Positions 1-6,755 of a stretch of DNA of 64,000 nt are shown here, piece by piece. Position 1 is the first letter of the stretch, and each line of letters begins with the position of its first letter. The stretch comes from CAUPWF01 sp036656795 (GTDB taxonomy: Bacteria; Bacillota; Clostridia; Lachnospirales; Lachnospiraceae). The stretch spans positions 1 through 64,000 of the forward strand of contig JAVXHR010000007.1 of the NCBI GenBank assembly GCA_036656795.1, in the 5' to 3' direction. A model generated the notes under the pieces. That model saw only the letters and a list, made by a program, of their open reading frames with translations. It was not told the DNA's origin and ran no database searches. The translations under genes were made by a program, and so were the position numbers.

Positions 1-1015
1 TTGGGAATATTCCGTTAAACATTCCTAAAAGTACAACAGTCACACTCACTGCAAGCACAACAATAGAATTATTCATAGCCGAGGATAGGTAAAAGCAAAT
101 TGCAGTCATTAAAAAACCGCCAAATATTGTTGTTGCGAATAAAATCATTGCAACTTCAATCATAGTAAAATTGTAGGTGAGTAGTGGTATGTGCAATTGA
201 ATAGGTGAATTTGCACCATCAAACCCATAGACGCACATGCAGAGAAAATATCCAATTAACAAAAAAAATGTTGATATAGCAATGCTAAACGATACACCTG
301 TAAATATTTTTGCATAAATTTGAGATGTTTTCCCATTTTTCGAGGTGAGTATTAAACTATCTGTACGCTGGCTATACTCATTTACAAACATAGGCGATAG
401 AATGAAGGCAATTAAAAACATCACGATAAAGGCATTCGTTGTGGAAAAAGAAAAGAAACGTTCATACCCATCTGTGTATTCCATAATGAATGGCTTTTTA
501 ATTTGGTTGTCAGCTTCTATAATTCTATCCACATTTCCCTTGGTAAAGTTAGAATTATTTTCTAAGTTAATGCGATATTGGTTAATGCGTTTTTCATAAA
601 AACTATTGGCATCTTCTTCTGATATTTCTTGCAGGTCGTTAGTATCAAATCCATTTCCACATTCAGCATATGTTGAGTCAATTAAAGTGTAAACCGAATT
701 GTAAGGTCGTGCATATTTTTCATATTCCACACTATCGCTATATGGATATACTCCATCGGGAATGGTCTGATAAGCTTTTGAAGCCTTCAGTATCAGTCTT
801 TTGTCAAGGGGGGTTCCCGAAAATGCTAAAGAATACTCTTTGTCTATCAGCATTTCCTTATAGTTGCTTATACCTGTATTGGGGTTAATTCCCATTACCA
901 AGGTGAAAACTGAAAATATCGTTGCAATAAGAGCAAGCAGAACTGCAATAAGCACACTTTTTCTTACAAATATTTTCTTGTATTCAAAGCCTACTAAGCT
1001 CCAAAAATTATTCAT
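1..1015 (-). CDS. ABC-2 type permease, C-terminus beyond window edge
   Basis: This is the membrane subunit of an ABC exporter. The reading frame is open from an ATG at 1015 down to base 1, about 338 residues, so the end of the gene lies outside the window. It begins MNNFWSLVGFEYKKIFVRKS and then has a hydrophobic helix. A long extracytoplasmic region of roughly 150 residues follows, then several more hydrophobic helices, which is the usual ABC-2 permease layout. Its start overlaps the end of the ATPase gene by 8 bases, so the two are translationally coupled. The substrate cannot be told; linkage to an ECF sigma factor suggests a stress or antimicrobial-peptide role (inference). Confidence 0.8.
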   Translation of the reverse strand, partial: MNNFWSLVGFEYKKIFVRKSVLIAVLLALIATIFSVFTLVMGINPNTGISNYKEMLIDKEYSLAFSGTPLDKRLILKASKAYQTIPDGVYPYSDSVEYEKYARPYNSVYTLIDSTYAECGNGFDTNDLQEISEEDANSFYEKRINQYRINLENNSNFTKGNVDRIIEADNQIKKPFIMEYTDGYERFFSFSTTNAFIVMFLIAFILSPMFVNEYSQRTDSLILTSKNGKTSQIYAKIFTGVSFSIAISTFFLLIGYFLCMCVYGFDGANSPIQLHIPLLTYNFTMIEVAMILFATTIFGGFLMTAICFYLSSAMNNSIVVLAVSVTVVLLGMFNGIFP

Positions 1016-1877
1016 GCTCACTCACCTCCGAGAAATAGTATAGGTACAAATCTTCCAATGTAGGCGAAACACCTCTTGCAGTTTCGTGTGGCTTTTTATC
1101 GCACACAAGACGTAAAAATTTATTTTCTCCTTCAGAACGAATATTGATAACAGAACACTGTTCCATTAAATGTTGGGCAGTTTGACTGTCTACGGTACAT
1201 TCGAATACTTTATTGTCAATCGTCGTAATAATACTCGCTAAAGCACCGTTATGAATAAGCTGTCCATCTTTCATAACAAGAATATTGCTTGCGATATTTT
1301 CCACATCAGATACAATATGCGTTGATAAAAGTACAATTCTATCCTTACCAAGTTCAGAAATCAGGTTACGAAAACGCACACGTTCCCTAGGGTCAAGACC
1401 AGCGGTTGGCTCGTCTAAAATAAGAATTTTAGGATTGTTTAGTAGTGCTTGTGCAATACCTAAACGCTGTTTCATGCCACCAGAAAAGGTTTTGATTTTC
1501 TTTTTTGTTACCTCTGACAATGATACAGTATCAAGTAGTTCTTTGGTGTTTACTTTCGCTTGCGATTTTGTAAGCCCCTTTAGACTTGCCATATAGTACA
1601 TAAAATCCTGTGCGGAAAATTCGGGATAATAACCAAAGTCTTGCGGTAAGTAGCCCAGTGCATCACGATAGCTTTTTTCTGACACATCTATTCCATTAAA
1701 TTTCACCTCACCACTTGTGGACTTTAACACGCCACAAATTATACGCATTAAAGTTGTTTTTCCTGCACCGTTTGCACCAAGCAAACCATAAACACCACGT
1801 GTAAGGGTAAGAGAGAACCTATCAACAGCAATTTTATTTTTGTATTGCTTTGTTATCCTGTCTATAACAAGTTCCAT
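1008..1877 (-). CDS. ABC transporter ATP-binding protein
   Basis: This is the ATPase of an ABC exporter, 289 residues. Visible motifs are Walker A GANGAGKT near residue 34, signature FSGGMKQRLG near 131, Walker B ILILDEPTAGLD near 151 and the switch His in LLSTHIVSD near 186. A C-terminal domain of about 80 residues follows, as in exporters paired with ABC-2 permeases. It lies between a membrane protein (16-base overlap upstream) and the permease (8-base overlap downstream), so the four minus-strand genes form one operon headed by an ECF sigma factor. The substrate is unknown; the family assignment is firm. Confidence 0.93.
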   Translation of the reverse strand: MELVIDRITKQYKNKIAVDRFSLTLTRGVYGLLGANGAGKTTLMRIICGVLKSTSGEVKFNGIDVSEKSYRDALGYLPQDFGYYPEFSAQDFMYYMASLKGLTKSQAKVNTKELLDTVSLSEVTKKKIKTFSGGMKQRLGIAQALLNNPKILILDEPTAGLDPRERVRFRNLISELGKDRIVLLSTHIVSDVENIASNILVMKDGQLIHNGALASIITTIDNKVFECTVDSQTAQHLMEQCSVINIRSEGENKFLRLVCDKKPHETARGVSPTLEDLYLYYFSEVSEHE

Positions 1878-2581
1878 TGTAATTCCTCCTGTGATTTGAT
1901 AAATCGAATAAGGCTAAAAAAGAGAAGCCCAATCAACGCTATAAAAGTAATTGTCCATATAAGGGTAAAGTTCGTATTGTAGATGAATTTATAATTGATG
2001 CTTGCTATCACGATGAAAATGCTGACCATTCCACTTATTGTGGCACAAACGTAAATCGTTTCTTTTGAATGCACTTTCGAGATAACCAGAATACTGATAT
2101 AGCTTGAAGTCAAATACGGTACAGCGAGATAAATCGTGTTCCGAAGTGTTCCAAAGTCACTTTTTCCTACAATAGCAACAAGCAGTATCAACAGTGCAAA
2201 GCTTATTCCTCCTAATATGCTAAGTCGCATTAGTGCAATTTCAGGTAAGTAGTACTTGCAGGCAAGCTCTGTTTCCTCCATATTATATGCTTTACTTTTG
2301 TGGATTTCTGTAATCGTACACAAGGAGAAAATCGGTAATATTGCTGATACAACAGCAATAATATTTTCAGACACATTCGCAAATTTTGTATAGAAAAAGG
2401 CAAAACAGGCACTAAGGACAAATAAAACCCACACTCTTTTTCGGATAAATCCTATTTGCGAAATAAGCACTTCACTAAACTTTGCTTTCGGATACGAAAT
2501 GCTGTTTATAAATTCTTCCCTATGCTGTGTTGGTGGCGACGTAAAACTTTGTTTTAATGCTAACTTTAACTTTTTATTCAT
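1862..2581 (-). CDS. Multi-spanning membrane protein of the sigma/ABC operon
   Basis: This 239-residue protein has a soluble N-terminus of about 45 residues followed by roughly six hydrophobic helices and a short charged tail. I recognise no enzymatic motif. It overlaps the ECF sigma gene by 8 bases and the ABC ATPase gene by 16 bases, so all three are translated together. The position directly after an ECF sigma gene, plus a cytoplasmic N-terminal segment before the first helix, is where an anti-sigma factor is usually found. It could equally be a second permease-like subunit. The anti-sigma role is inference only. Confidence 0.7.
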   Translation of the reverse strand: MNKKLKLALKQSFTSPPTQHREEFINSISYPKAKFSEVLISQIGFIRKRVWVLFVLSACFAFFYTKFANVSENIIAVVSAILPIFSLCTITEIHKSKAYNMEETELACKYYLPEIALMRLSILGGISFALLILLVAIVGKSDFGTLRNTIYLAVPYLTSSYISILVISKVHSKETIYVCATISGMVSIFIVIASINYKFIYNTNFTLIWTITFIALIGLLFFSLIRFIKSQEELQWNLL

Positions 2582-3041
2582 AAAAATCCTCCTTTTTCAA
2601 AGTAGCATTTAGCTGTTTTTCGATTGCGTTTAGCTTCCTGTAAACTGCAAATCTTGAAATACCAAAATACTCTGCGATTTCACCGATGCCAAGTTCATTA
2701 GTAAACCTAAGTAGCACTATTTCCTGTTCTACACTATTCAGCTTTGATACAGCGATTCGGACGGCAATAGCAGTTTCCAAGTTGTTTGTGATTTCTTGTG
2801 ATAACTCAGGAAAATCATTTATCTCTGTGGTTTTCTTTGCTTTTTTGAAATAGTCATTGCAACAGTTTCGTGCTATGGTATAAAGAAAGGCTAGTTTTTT
2901 TCCTTTTTCAAGATACTGTGTTGTTTCAAAGTATTTTAAAAATGTTTCCTGCGTTATATCTTCTGCTACGTCACGATTATGTACCTTGAAATAACAAAAC
3001 GCATATATCTTTTCGTATTGCTCTTGTAATTCTAAAGACAT
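2574..3041 (-). CDS. ECF-type RNA polymerase sigma-70 factor
   Basis: A 155-residue extracytoplasmic-function sigma factor. Region 2 spans roughly residues 5-70 and includes DITQETFLKYF and FLYTIARNCCNDYFKK. Region 4 spans roughly residues 95-150 with the helix-turn-helix IGEIAEYFGISRFAVYRKL. It is the first gene of the minus-strand operon, preceded by AAAGGAGG eight bases before the ATG, and its stop overlaps the start of the membrane protein. It probably directs transcription of its own operon and perhaps unlinked targets. Its trigger is unknown. Confidence 0.92.
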   Translation of the reverse strand: MSLELQEQYEKIYAFCYFKVHNRDVAEDITQETFLKYFETTQYLEKGKKLAFLYTIARNCCNDYFKKAKKTTEINDFPELSQEITNNLETAIAVRIAVSKLNSVEQEIVLLRFTNELGIGEIAEYFGISRFAVYRKLNAIEKQLNATLKKEDFYE

Positions 3042-3141
3042 AAAAAACCTCCTTTCATATTGTTTAACGGTTGAGCACGGTGAAATGTGCGGGTGAAATT
3101 AAAAAATATTATAAAAATCATTTGTAACTTTTCCTATAGTT

Positions 3142-3168
3142 ATTATAACATGTAGTTATAAGGTGCAA
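3142..3168 (-). promoter_or_regulatory. Possible promoter of the ECF sigma operon
   Basis: Read on the minus strand, TTGCAC (3168-3163) and TATAAT (3147-3142) lie 15 bases apart upstream of the sigma gene. The -10 box is a perfect match but the spacing is short, so this is a weak call. An ECF-type self-promoter could exist instead. Confidence 0.35.
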
Positions 3169-3202
3169 AATTAAATACTACTTAACATAAAAGTCTACTT
3201 CG

Positions 3203-3251
3203 GTCAAATATCATCACCTGAAATGTAAAATGATTAGGGGTGATGTTTGAC
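3203..3251. repeat. Imperfect inverted repeat in a divergent intergenic region
   Basis: The left arm GTCAAATATCATCACCT (3203-3219) pairs with AGGGGTGATGTTTGAC (3236-3251) with G-U pairs and one bulge, around a 16-base loop. It sits between two divergent operons (ECF sigma and fic), so it is not in the place of a terminator. It could be an operator or the remnant of a small element. The rest of the 362-base gap 3042-3412 holds the fic promoter and no gene that I can support. Confidence 0.4.
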
Positions 3252-3324
3252 ATTACCTTTGGAATGAATAAAGTAACAGCGCGTATCGGTTTATGATGAG
3301 CGAGGGATTTTGTTTATTTGGCAT

Positions 3325-3398
3325 TGTTCCGTTAAATCGCATAATGCTATTCCGATAGATTTGATATTGTTCCGATAATCGGGTATACTATTCCTGTA
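3325..3398 (+). promoter_or_regulatory. Four phased TTCCG repeats over the fic promoter, likely operator
   Basis: A motif T[GA]TTCC[GT][AT]TA recurs with its TTCCG core at 3327, 3350 and 3370, and a weaker TTCCT at 3391. The spacing is 20-23 bases, about two helical turns, so the copies lie on one DNA face. The third copy sits inside the -35/-10 spacer and the fourth near the transcription start, as expected for repression. The Fic protein has an N-terminal helix-turn-helix, so it may bind here itself (inference). Confidence 0.5.
3361..3389 (+). promoter_or_regulatory. fic promoter
   Basis: TTGATA (3361-3366) and TATACT (3384-3389) are separated by exactly 17 bases, a good housekeeping promoter. 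Transcription would begin near 3396, giving a leader of under 20 bases before the fic start codon. Confidence 0.75.
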
Positions 3399-3412
3399 AA
3401 GGAGTGAATGCC

Positions 3413-4300
3413 ATGTATATTACAGTAAAAGAAGTTGCACAAAAATGGGGCATTTCCGATAGAAGAGTGCGAATTCTGTGTGCCGAAGGTAAAATAACGG
3501 GTGCATTTCAGCAGGGCCGTGGATGGAAGATACCAATTGATGCGGTAAAACCAATAGACAGCCGATATAAATCTGCACCAAGTTTATTGCAGCAGATTGA
3601 AGAAAAGAAAAAAGAACTAGATTTGAAGAGACCTCTTACAGCAGGTGAAGCTACAAGACTGAATGAAGAATTTATTGTGGAATACACTTATAATTCCAAT
3701 GCGATAGAGGGAAATACGCTGACATTGTGGGAAACAGATATGGTACTTCGAGGACTTACCATAGATAAGAAGCCATTGAAAGACCATATAGAAGCAGTGG
3801 GGCACAAGGAGGCGTTTGAATTCATCAGTGATTTGGTAAAAGAAAATGCACCTCTTACAGAACGCACGATTAAGCAGATACATTATCTTGTGCTGGCTGA
3901 TAAAAAGGATGACCGTGGTGTTTATCGCAGAGTTCCTGTTCGTATAATGGGTGCAAAACACGAGCCTGTACAACCATATTTGATTGAACCCAAGCTAACC
4001 GAGTTGCTGCTTAAGTATTCTGCCAGTAATGAAAATATTATTACAAGGCTTGCCAGGTTTCATATTGAATTTGAGGAAATTCACCCTTTCATTGATGGAA
4101 ACGGCAGGACAGGACGCTTGTTGGTTAATCTGGAACTGATGAAAGCCGGTTATCCACCAATCGATATAAAATTTACAGACAGGATTGCGTATTATAATGC
4201 ATTTGACGAATATCATGTAAAAAACAATTTGTCAGCATTGGAAAAACTCTTCGCAGTATATGTGAATGAAAGGTTGAATATGTATCTTTCAATGCTGTAA
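3413..4300 (+). CDS. fic: Fic family protein with N-terminal helix-turn-helix
   Basis: A 295-residue protein with two parts. Residues 1-50 (YITVKEVAQKWGISDRRVR...) form a MerR/excisionase-like helix-turn-helix. The rest is a Fic domain with the full catalytic motif HPFIDGNGRTGR near residue 225, which in active members transfers AMP or another nucleotide from NTP to target proteins. SNAIEGN near residue 97 matches the (S/T)xxxE(G/N) inhibitory helix, so the enzyme is probably auto-inhibited. I chose the ATG at 3413 because AAAGGAG lies eight bases upstream; a GTG at 3404 overlaps that site. No antitoxin gene is adjacent, so a stand-alone regulatory Fic is more likely than a toxin pair. The target is unknown. 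Confidence 0.9.
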   Translation: MYITVKEVAQKWGISDRRVRILCAEGKITGAFQQGRGWKIPIDAVKPIDSRYKSAPSLLQQIEEKKKELDLKRPLTAGEATRLNEEFIVEYTYNSNAIEGNTLTLWETDMVLRGLTIDKKPLKDHIEAVGHKEAFEFISDLVKENAPLTERTIKQIHYLVLADKKDDRGVYRRVPVRIMGAKHEPVQPYLIEPKLTELLLKYSASNENIITRLARFHIEFEEIHPFIDGNGRTGRLLVNLELMKAGYPPIDIKFTDRIAYYNAFDEYHVKNNLSALEKLFAVYVNERLNMYLSML

Positions 4301-4998
4301 GAGTAAAAAACAAATAAGAGGTGAATCAAATGGAACAAATGGTAACAACTAATATAGCATACTATTCAGTTCCCATGTCAACCATTTTTGAAAATGTCCC
4401 AATAAATGTTAAACATTAGCACCGGTTTCCGGAACATGAGTTTATGGATTATGCAGCGTCTTTTCTTTGGCTCTTTAGGTGATTGTACCAGAACAAAATT
4501 CTTGATTACAATTACAGACGTTCCTTTACGGTGATGTACTGCATGTCCATTCGCATTAACAGGTGAATAGTAATCATTGTGATATTTGAGGCAACGCCCA
4601 TTATCTATCTTTCGTGAAGATAGAATCGCTAGAGCTAAATTGATTTTATTTGAATCTAGTTGTGTTCAAACACAGGTTTGATACTATCAAGAGGTAAAGC
4701 AAAACGTTTATTAATTTCTTTATGTAGGAGCTCAGAAATTTGATTACTTTTTGTGGTATGACAACAGATAGTGGGTGCTTATATAGTGTAGATTACATTA
4801 AATGCACAGTGGTTATTTTGGAGAAAACAATACAGATATTCACAAAGGATCTGGACATAAATGGTGGTATAAGTTGCGAAGGATACGAATTGGAAGAATA
4901 CAAGAAGTATTATGGTAGAGTTCTAAGGGCATTTTAAATGAAATCCGTTAACAAAATAAAGCAATTTTAGATTAACAATACGAGGAGGTGTTATATAG
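4301..4998. other. Degenerate intergenic stretch with no supported gene
   Basis: The stretch holds the transposase remnant described for 4380-4745. A 29-codon plus-strand frame at 4330-4419 is preceded by AAGAGGTG but lies over the remnant. A 65-codon frame at 4740-4937 has no clear ribosome binding site and no family I recognise. Sequence such as YELEEYKKYYGRVLRAF at its end may be a decayed gene tail. I call no gene here. Confidence 0.5.
4380..4745 (-). pseudogene. Decayed 3' remnant of an ISNCY-like transposase
   Basis: On the minus strand two pieces of one protein lie in different frames. The first is NKRFALPLDSIKPVFEHN (about 4715-4655), followed by a stop. The second starts NKINLALAILSSRKIDNGR and goes on through CLKYHNDYYSPVNANG and RKGTSVIVIKNF (about 4650-4500). 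From memory this order resembles the C-terminal part of ISNCY-family transposases. The upstream part of the gene is missing, there is a frameshift near 4650, and the end is scrambled. It is a dead fragment. I cannot place its terminal repeats. Confidence 0.55.
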
Positions 4999-5361
4999 AT
5001 GAAGTTGAAGAATGTTTTGATTGTTGTAAAAGATATTGAAGAATCAAAACGGTTTTATAAAGAGTTGTTTGGGTTGGATGTAATTTTGGACAATGAGGGA
5101 AATGTGATTTTAACAGAAGGGTTGGTATTGCAAGATAAGAAGATATGGGAGTCTTTTATTAAAATTGAAGTAATGGAACGAGGACATGATAGCGAATTGT
5201 ATTTTGAAGAAAAAGATATAGACGGATTCTTAAAAAAACTAGATGAAAGCTCATATAAGATTGAGTATATCAATAGAGATTTTAGACATAGTTGGGGTCA
5301 GAGGGTTGTGAGAATTTATGATTTAGATGGCCATGTAATAGAAATTAGAGAACCAATGTGA
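4999..5361 (+). CDS. VOC (glyoxalase/bleomycin-resistance fold) family protein
   Basis: A 120-residue single-domain protein of the vicinal oxygen chelate superfamily. The beta-alpha-beta start LKNVLIVVKDIEESKRFYKE and the end VRIYDLDGHVIEIREP are typical. The metal-ligand positions are only partly recognisable; the final Glu in IEI is present. These proteins act as glyoxalases, dioxygenases or drug-binding proteins, and sequence alone does not say which. It has a GAGGAGGTG ribosome binding site and is monocistronic or paired with ywbE. Confidence 0.85.
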   Translation: MKLKNVLIVVKDIEESKRFYKELFGLDVILDNEGNVILTEGLVLQDKKIWESFIKIEVMERGHDSELYFEEKDIDGFLKKLDESSYKIEYINRDFRHSWGQRVVRIYDLDGHVIEIREPM

Positions 5362-5401
5362 AATAGCAAAGATTACATAGAAAAGGATTGGAGAGGGCGT
5401 A

Positions 5402-5596
5402 ATGGACGGAACGGTTAGGAGCAACATAAAAATTGGAACAAAGGTTCTTGTAGTACAAAAACAGGACCAAAAGACAGGGAAGCTAACAGAAGGTATAGTA
5501 CAGAGATTACTTACGAATTCAGCAAAACATCCAAGGGGAATCAAGGTGATGTTAGAGGGCGGAATTGTGGGAAGAGTACAACAGATCTGTAAATAA
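5402..5596 (+). CDS. ywbE: YwbE family protein
   Basis: A 64-residue protein matching the YwbE (DUF2196) family in length and sequence. It has the hallmark GTKVLVVQKQDQKTGKLTEG and the segment LTNSAKHPRGIKVMLEGGIV, ending GRVQQI. The family resembles a small beta-barrel (KOW-like) fold and has no established function. The start ATG follows GGAGAGGG within nine bases. Confidence 0.88.
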   Translation: MDGTVRSNIKIGTKVLVVQKQDQKTGKLTEGIVQRLLTNSAKHPRGIKVMLEGGIVGRVQQICK

Positions 5597-5679
5597 ATCA
5601 GAGTTACAAGTTTCATGTTCAGAGGAAAGATTACCACTTACAGACGCCAGGTTGCTGACTTGTCATTTCCTAAAATAGA

Positions 5680-5708
5680 TTGCTATTTTATCAGTCTCAC
5701 AATACAAT
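5680..5708 (+). promoter_or_regulatory. Promoter of the moaC operon
   Basis: TTGCTA (5680-5685), a 17-base spacer and TACAAT (5703-5708) lie 40 bases upstream of moaC. The upstream gap does not contain the conserved leader-RNA core found before the AOR and tup operons, so this unit may be regulated differently. Confidence 0.6.
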
Positions 5709-5747
5709 ATAGATATATACATTGAGTAAAGGAAGCGAGGAATAAGG

Positions 5748-6242
5748 ATGGAACTTACACATTTTAATGAACAGGGAAAAGCGGTAATGGTAGATGTATC
5801 AGAAAAATTAGATACAGTTAGAGAGGCAACGGCAAAGGGAACAATTAAAGTTAACCAGGAAGTGTATGATGCCATTGAAGCAGGGACGATGGAAAAAGGC
5901 GATGTGCTTGGGGTTGCTGTAACCGCTGGAATTATGGGCGCAAAAAGAACATTTGAATTAATACCAATGTGTCATATTCTGTTACTTAGCAATTGTAAGA
6001 TTACCTTTGAGAAAAATCCAAAGAAACGAGAATTTTATTGTACTTGTACAGTGAAAGTGACTGGGAAAACAGGTGTGGAAATGGAAGCACTGACCGGGGT
6101 TAGCATTGCATTATTGACAGTTTATGATATGTGTAAGGCTCTAGACAAATTTATGGAAATAGGAGAGATTTATCTAGAAAAAAAGACAGGTGGGAAAAGT
6201 GGAACGATAGAAAACTTAAAGAGTGGGGAGGAAAAATTATGA
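5748..6242 (+). CDS. moaC: Cyclic pyranopterin monophosphate synthase MoaC
   Basis: The second enzyme of molybdopterin synthesis, which turns the MoaA product into cyclic pyranopterin monophosphate. At 164 residues it is of normal length. It keeps GVAVTAGIMGAKRTFELIPMCH, GVEMEALTGVSIALLTVYDMCKA (with the catalytic Asp and Lys of DMCK) and the tail GGKSGTI. The usual CHPL motif reads CHIL, keeping the His but losing the Pro. It is the first gene of a three-gene unit and its stop overlaps the mogA start. Confidence 0.95.
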   Translation: MELTHFNEQGKAVMVDVSEKLDTVREATAKGTIKVNQEVYDAIEAGTMEKGDVLGVAVTAGIMGAKRTFELIPMCHILLLSNCKITFEKNPKKREFYCTCTVKVTGKTGVEMEALTGVSIALLTVYDMCKALDKFMEIGEIYLEKKTGGKSGTIENLKSGEEKL

Positions 6243-6742
6243 TGTGGAAAACTGCAATTATTACGTTGAGTGATAAAGGATATGCAGGAGAGCGTGAGGA
6301 CAAAAGTGGACCACTTATTAAACAAATGCTAGATTCGAATTTTTATGATATAAAGATTCAGATGCTATTACCGGACGAACAACAGATGATTGCAAAGGAA
6401 CTGTGTCACCTATGTGATCAAGAGAAGATGGATCTGATTTTAACTACGGGAGGAACCGGATTTGCTCCAAGAGACTGTACGCCAGAAGCAACACTTTCGG
6501 TAGCTGACCGAAATGCACCCGGTATTGCAGAAGCAATGAGAAGCTGCTCTCTTCAGGTAACGCCAAGAGCCATGTTAAGTAGAGGGGTATCCGTAATTCG
6601 AGGTAGCACATTAATTATTAACTTACCAGGAAGTCCAAAGGCTGTAAAAGAAAACCTAGAATTCATCTTGCCGGCGCTGGGACATGGGCTTGGGATTTTA
6701 AAAGAGACAGATAAGGAATGTGGAAAGAGCGAATTGATGTAA
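6239..6742 (+). CDS. mogA: Molybdopterin adenylyltransferase (MogA/MoaB family)
   Basis: Adenylates molybdopterin before metal insertion by MoeA. The 167-residue protein has the MPT-binding TTGGTGFAPRDCTPEAT near residue 76, GIAEAMR, and LIINLPGSPKAVKENLEFI. It overlaps moaC by 4 bases (ATGA), so the two are coupled. A second ATG one codon later is possible. The MogA/MoaB naming in Firmicutes is not consistent; the reaction is the same. Confidence 0.92.
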   Translation: MMWKTAIITLSDKGYAGEREDKSGPLIKQMLDSNFYDIKIQMLLPDEQQMIAKELCHLCDQEKMDLILTTGGTGFAPRDCTPEATLSVADRNAPGIAEAMRSCSLQVTPRAMLSRGVSVIRGSTLIINLPGSPKAVKENLEFILPALGHGLGILKETDKECGKSELM

Positions 6743-6755
6743 GGGGGAATACAGC

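Noticed and set aside
345..888. Two plus-strand frames of 84 and 72 codons
   Set aside because: They lie opposite the well-supported ABC-2 permease reading frame and have no ribosome binding site or family.
4330..4419. 29-codon frame starting MEQMVTTN with AAGAGGTG upstream
   Set aside because: It overlaps the transposase remnant on the other strand, is very short and has no recognisable relatives.
4740..4937. 65-codon frame
   Set aside because: No clear ribosome binding site, no family recognised, and it adjoins decayed sequence; perhaps a gene tail, not enough to call.
5323..5637. 104-codon minus-strand frame over ywbE
   Set aside because: It is antisense to ywbE, which matches a known family in length and sequence.
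5597..5747. Possible third leader RNA before moaC
   Set aside because: The conserved TGCCTnCCG-AATTG core seen in the other two leaders is absent; only a promoter is supported.
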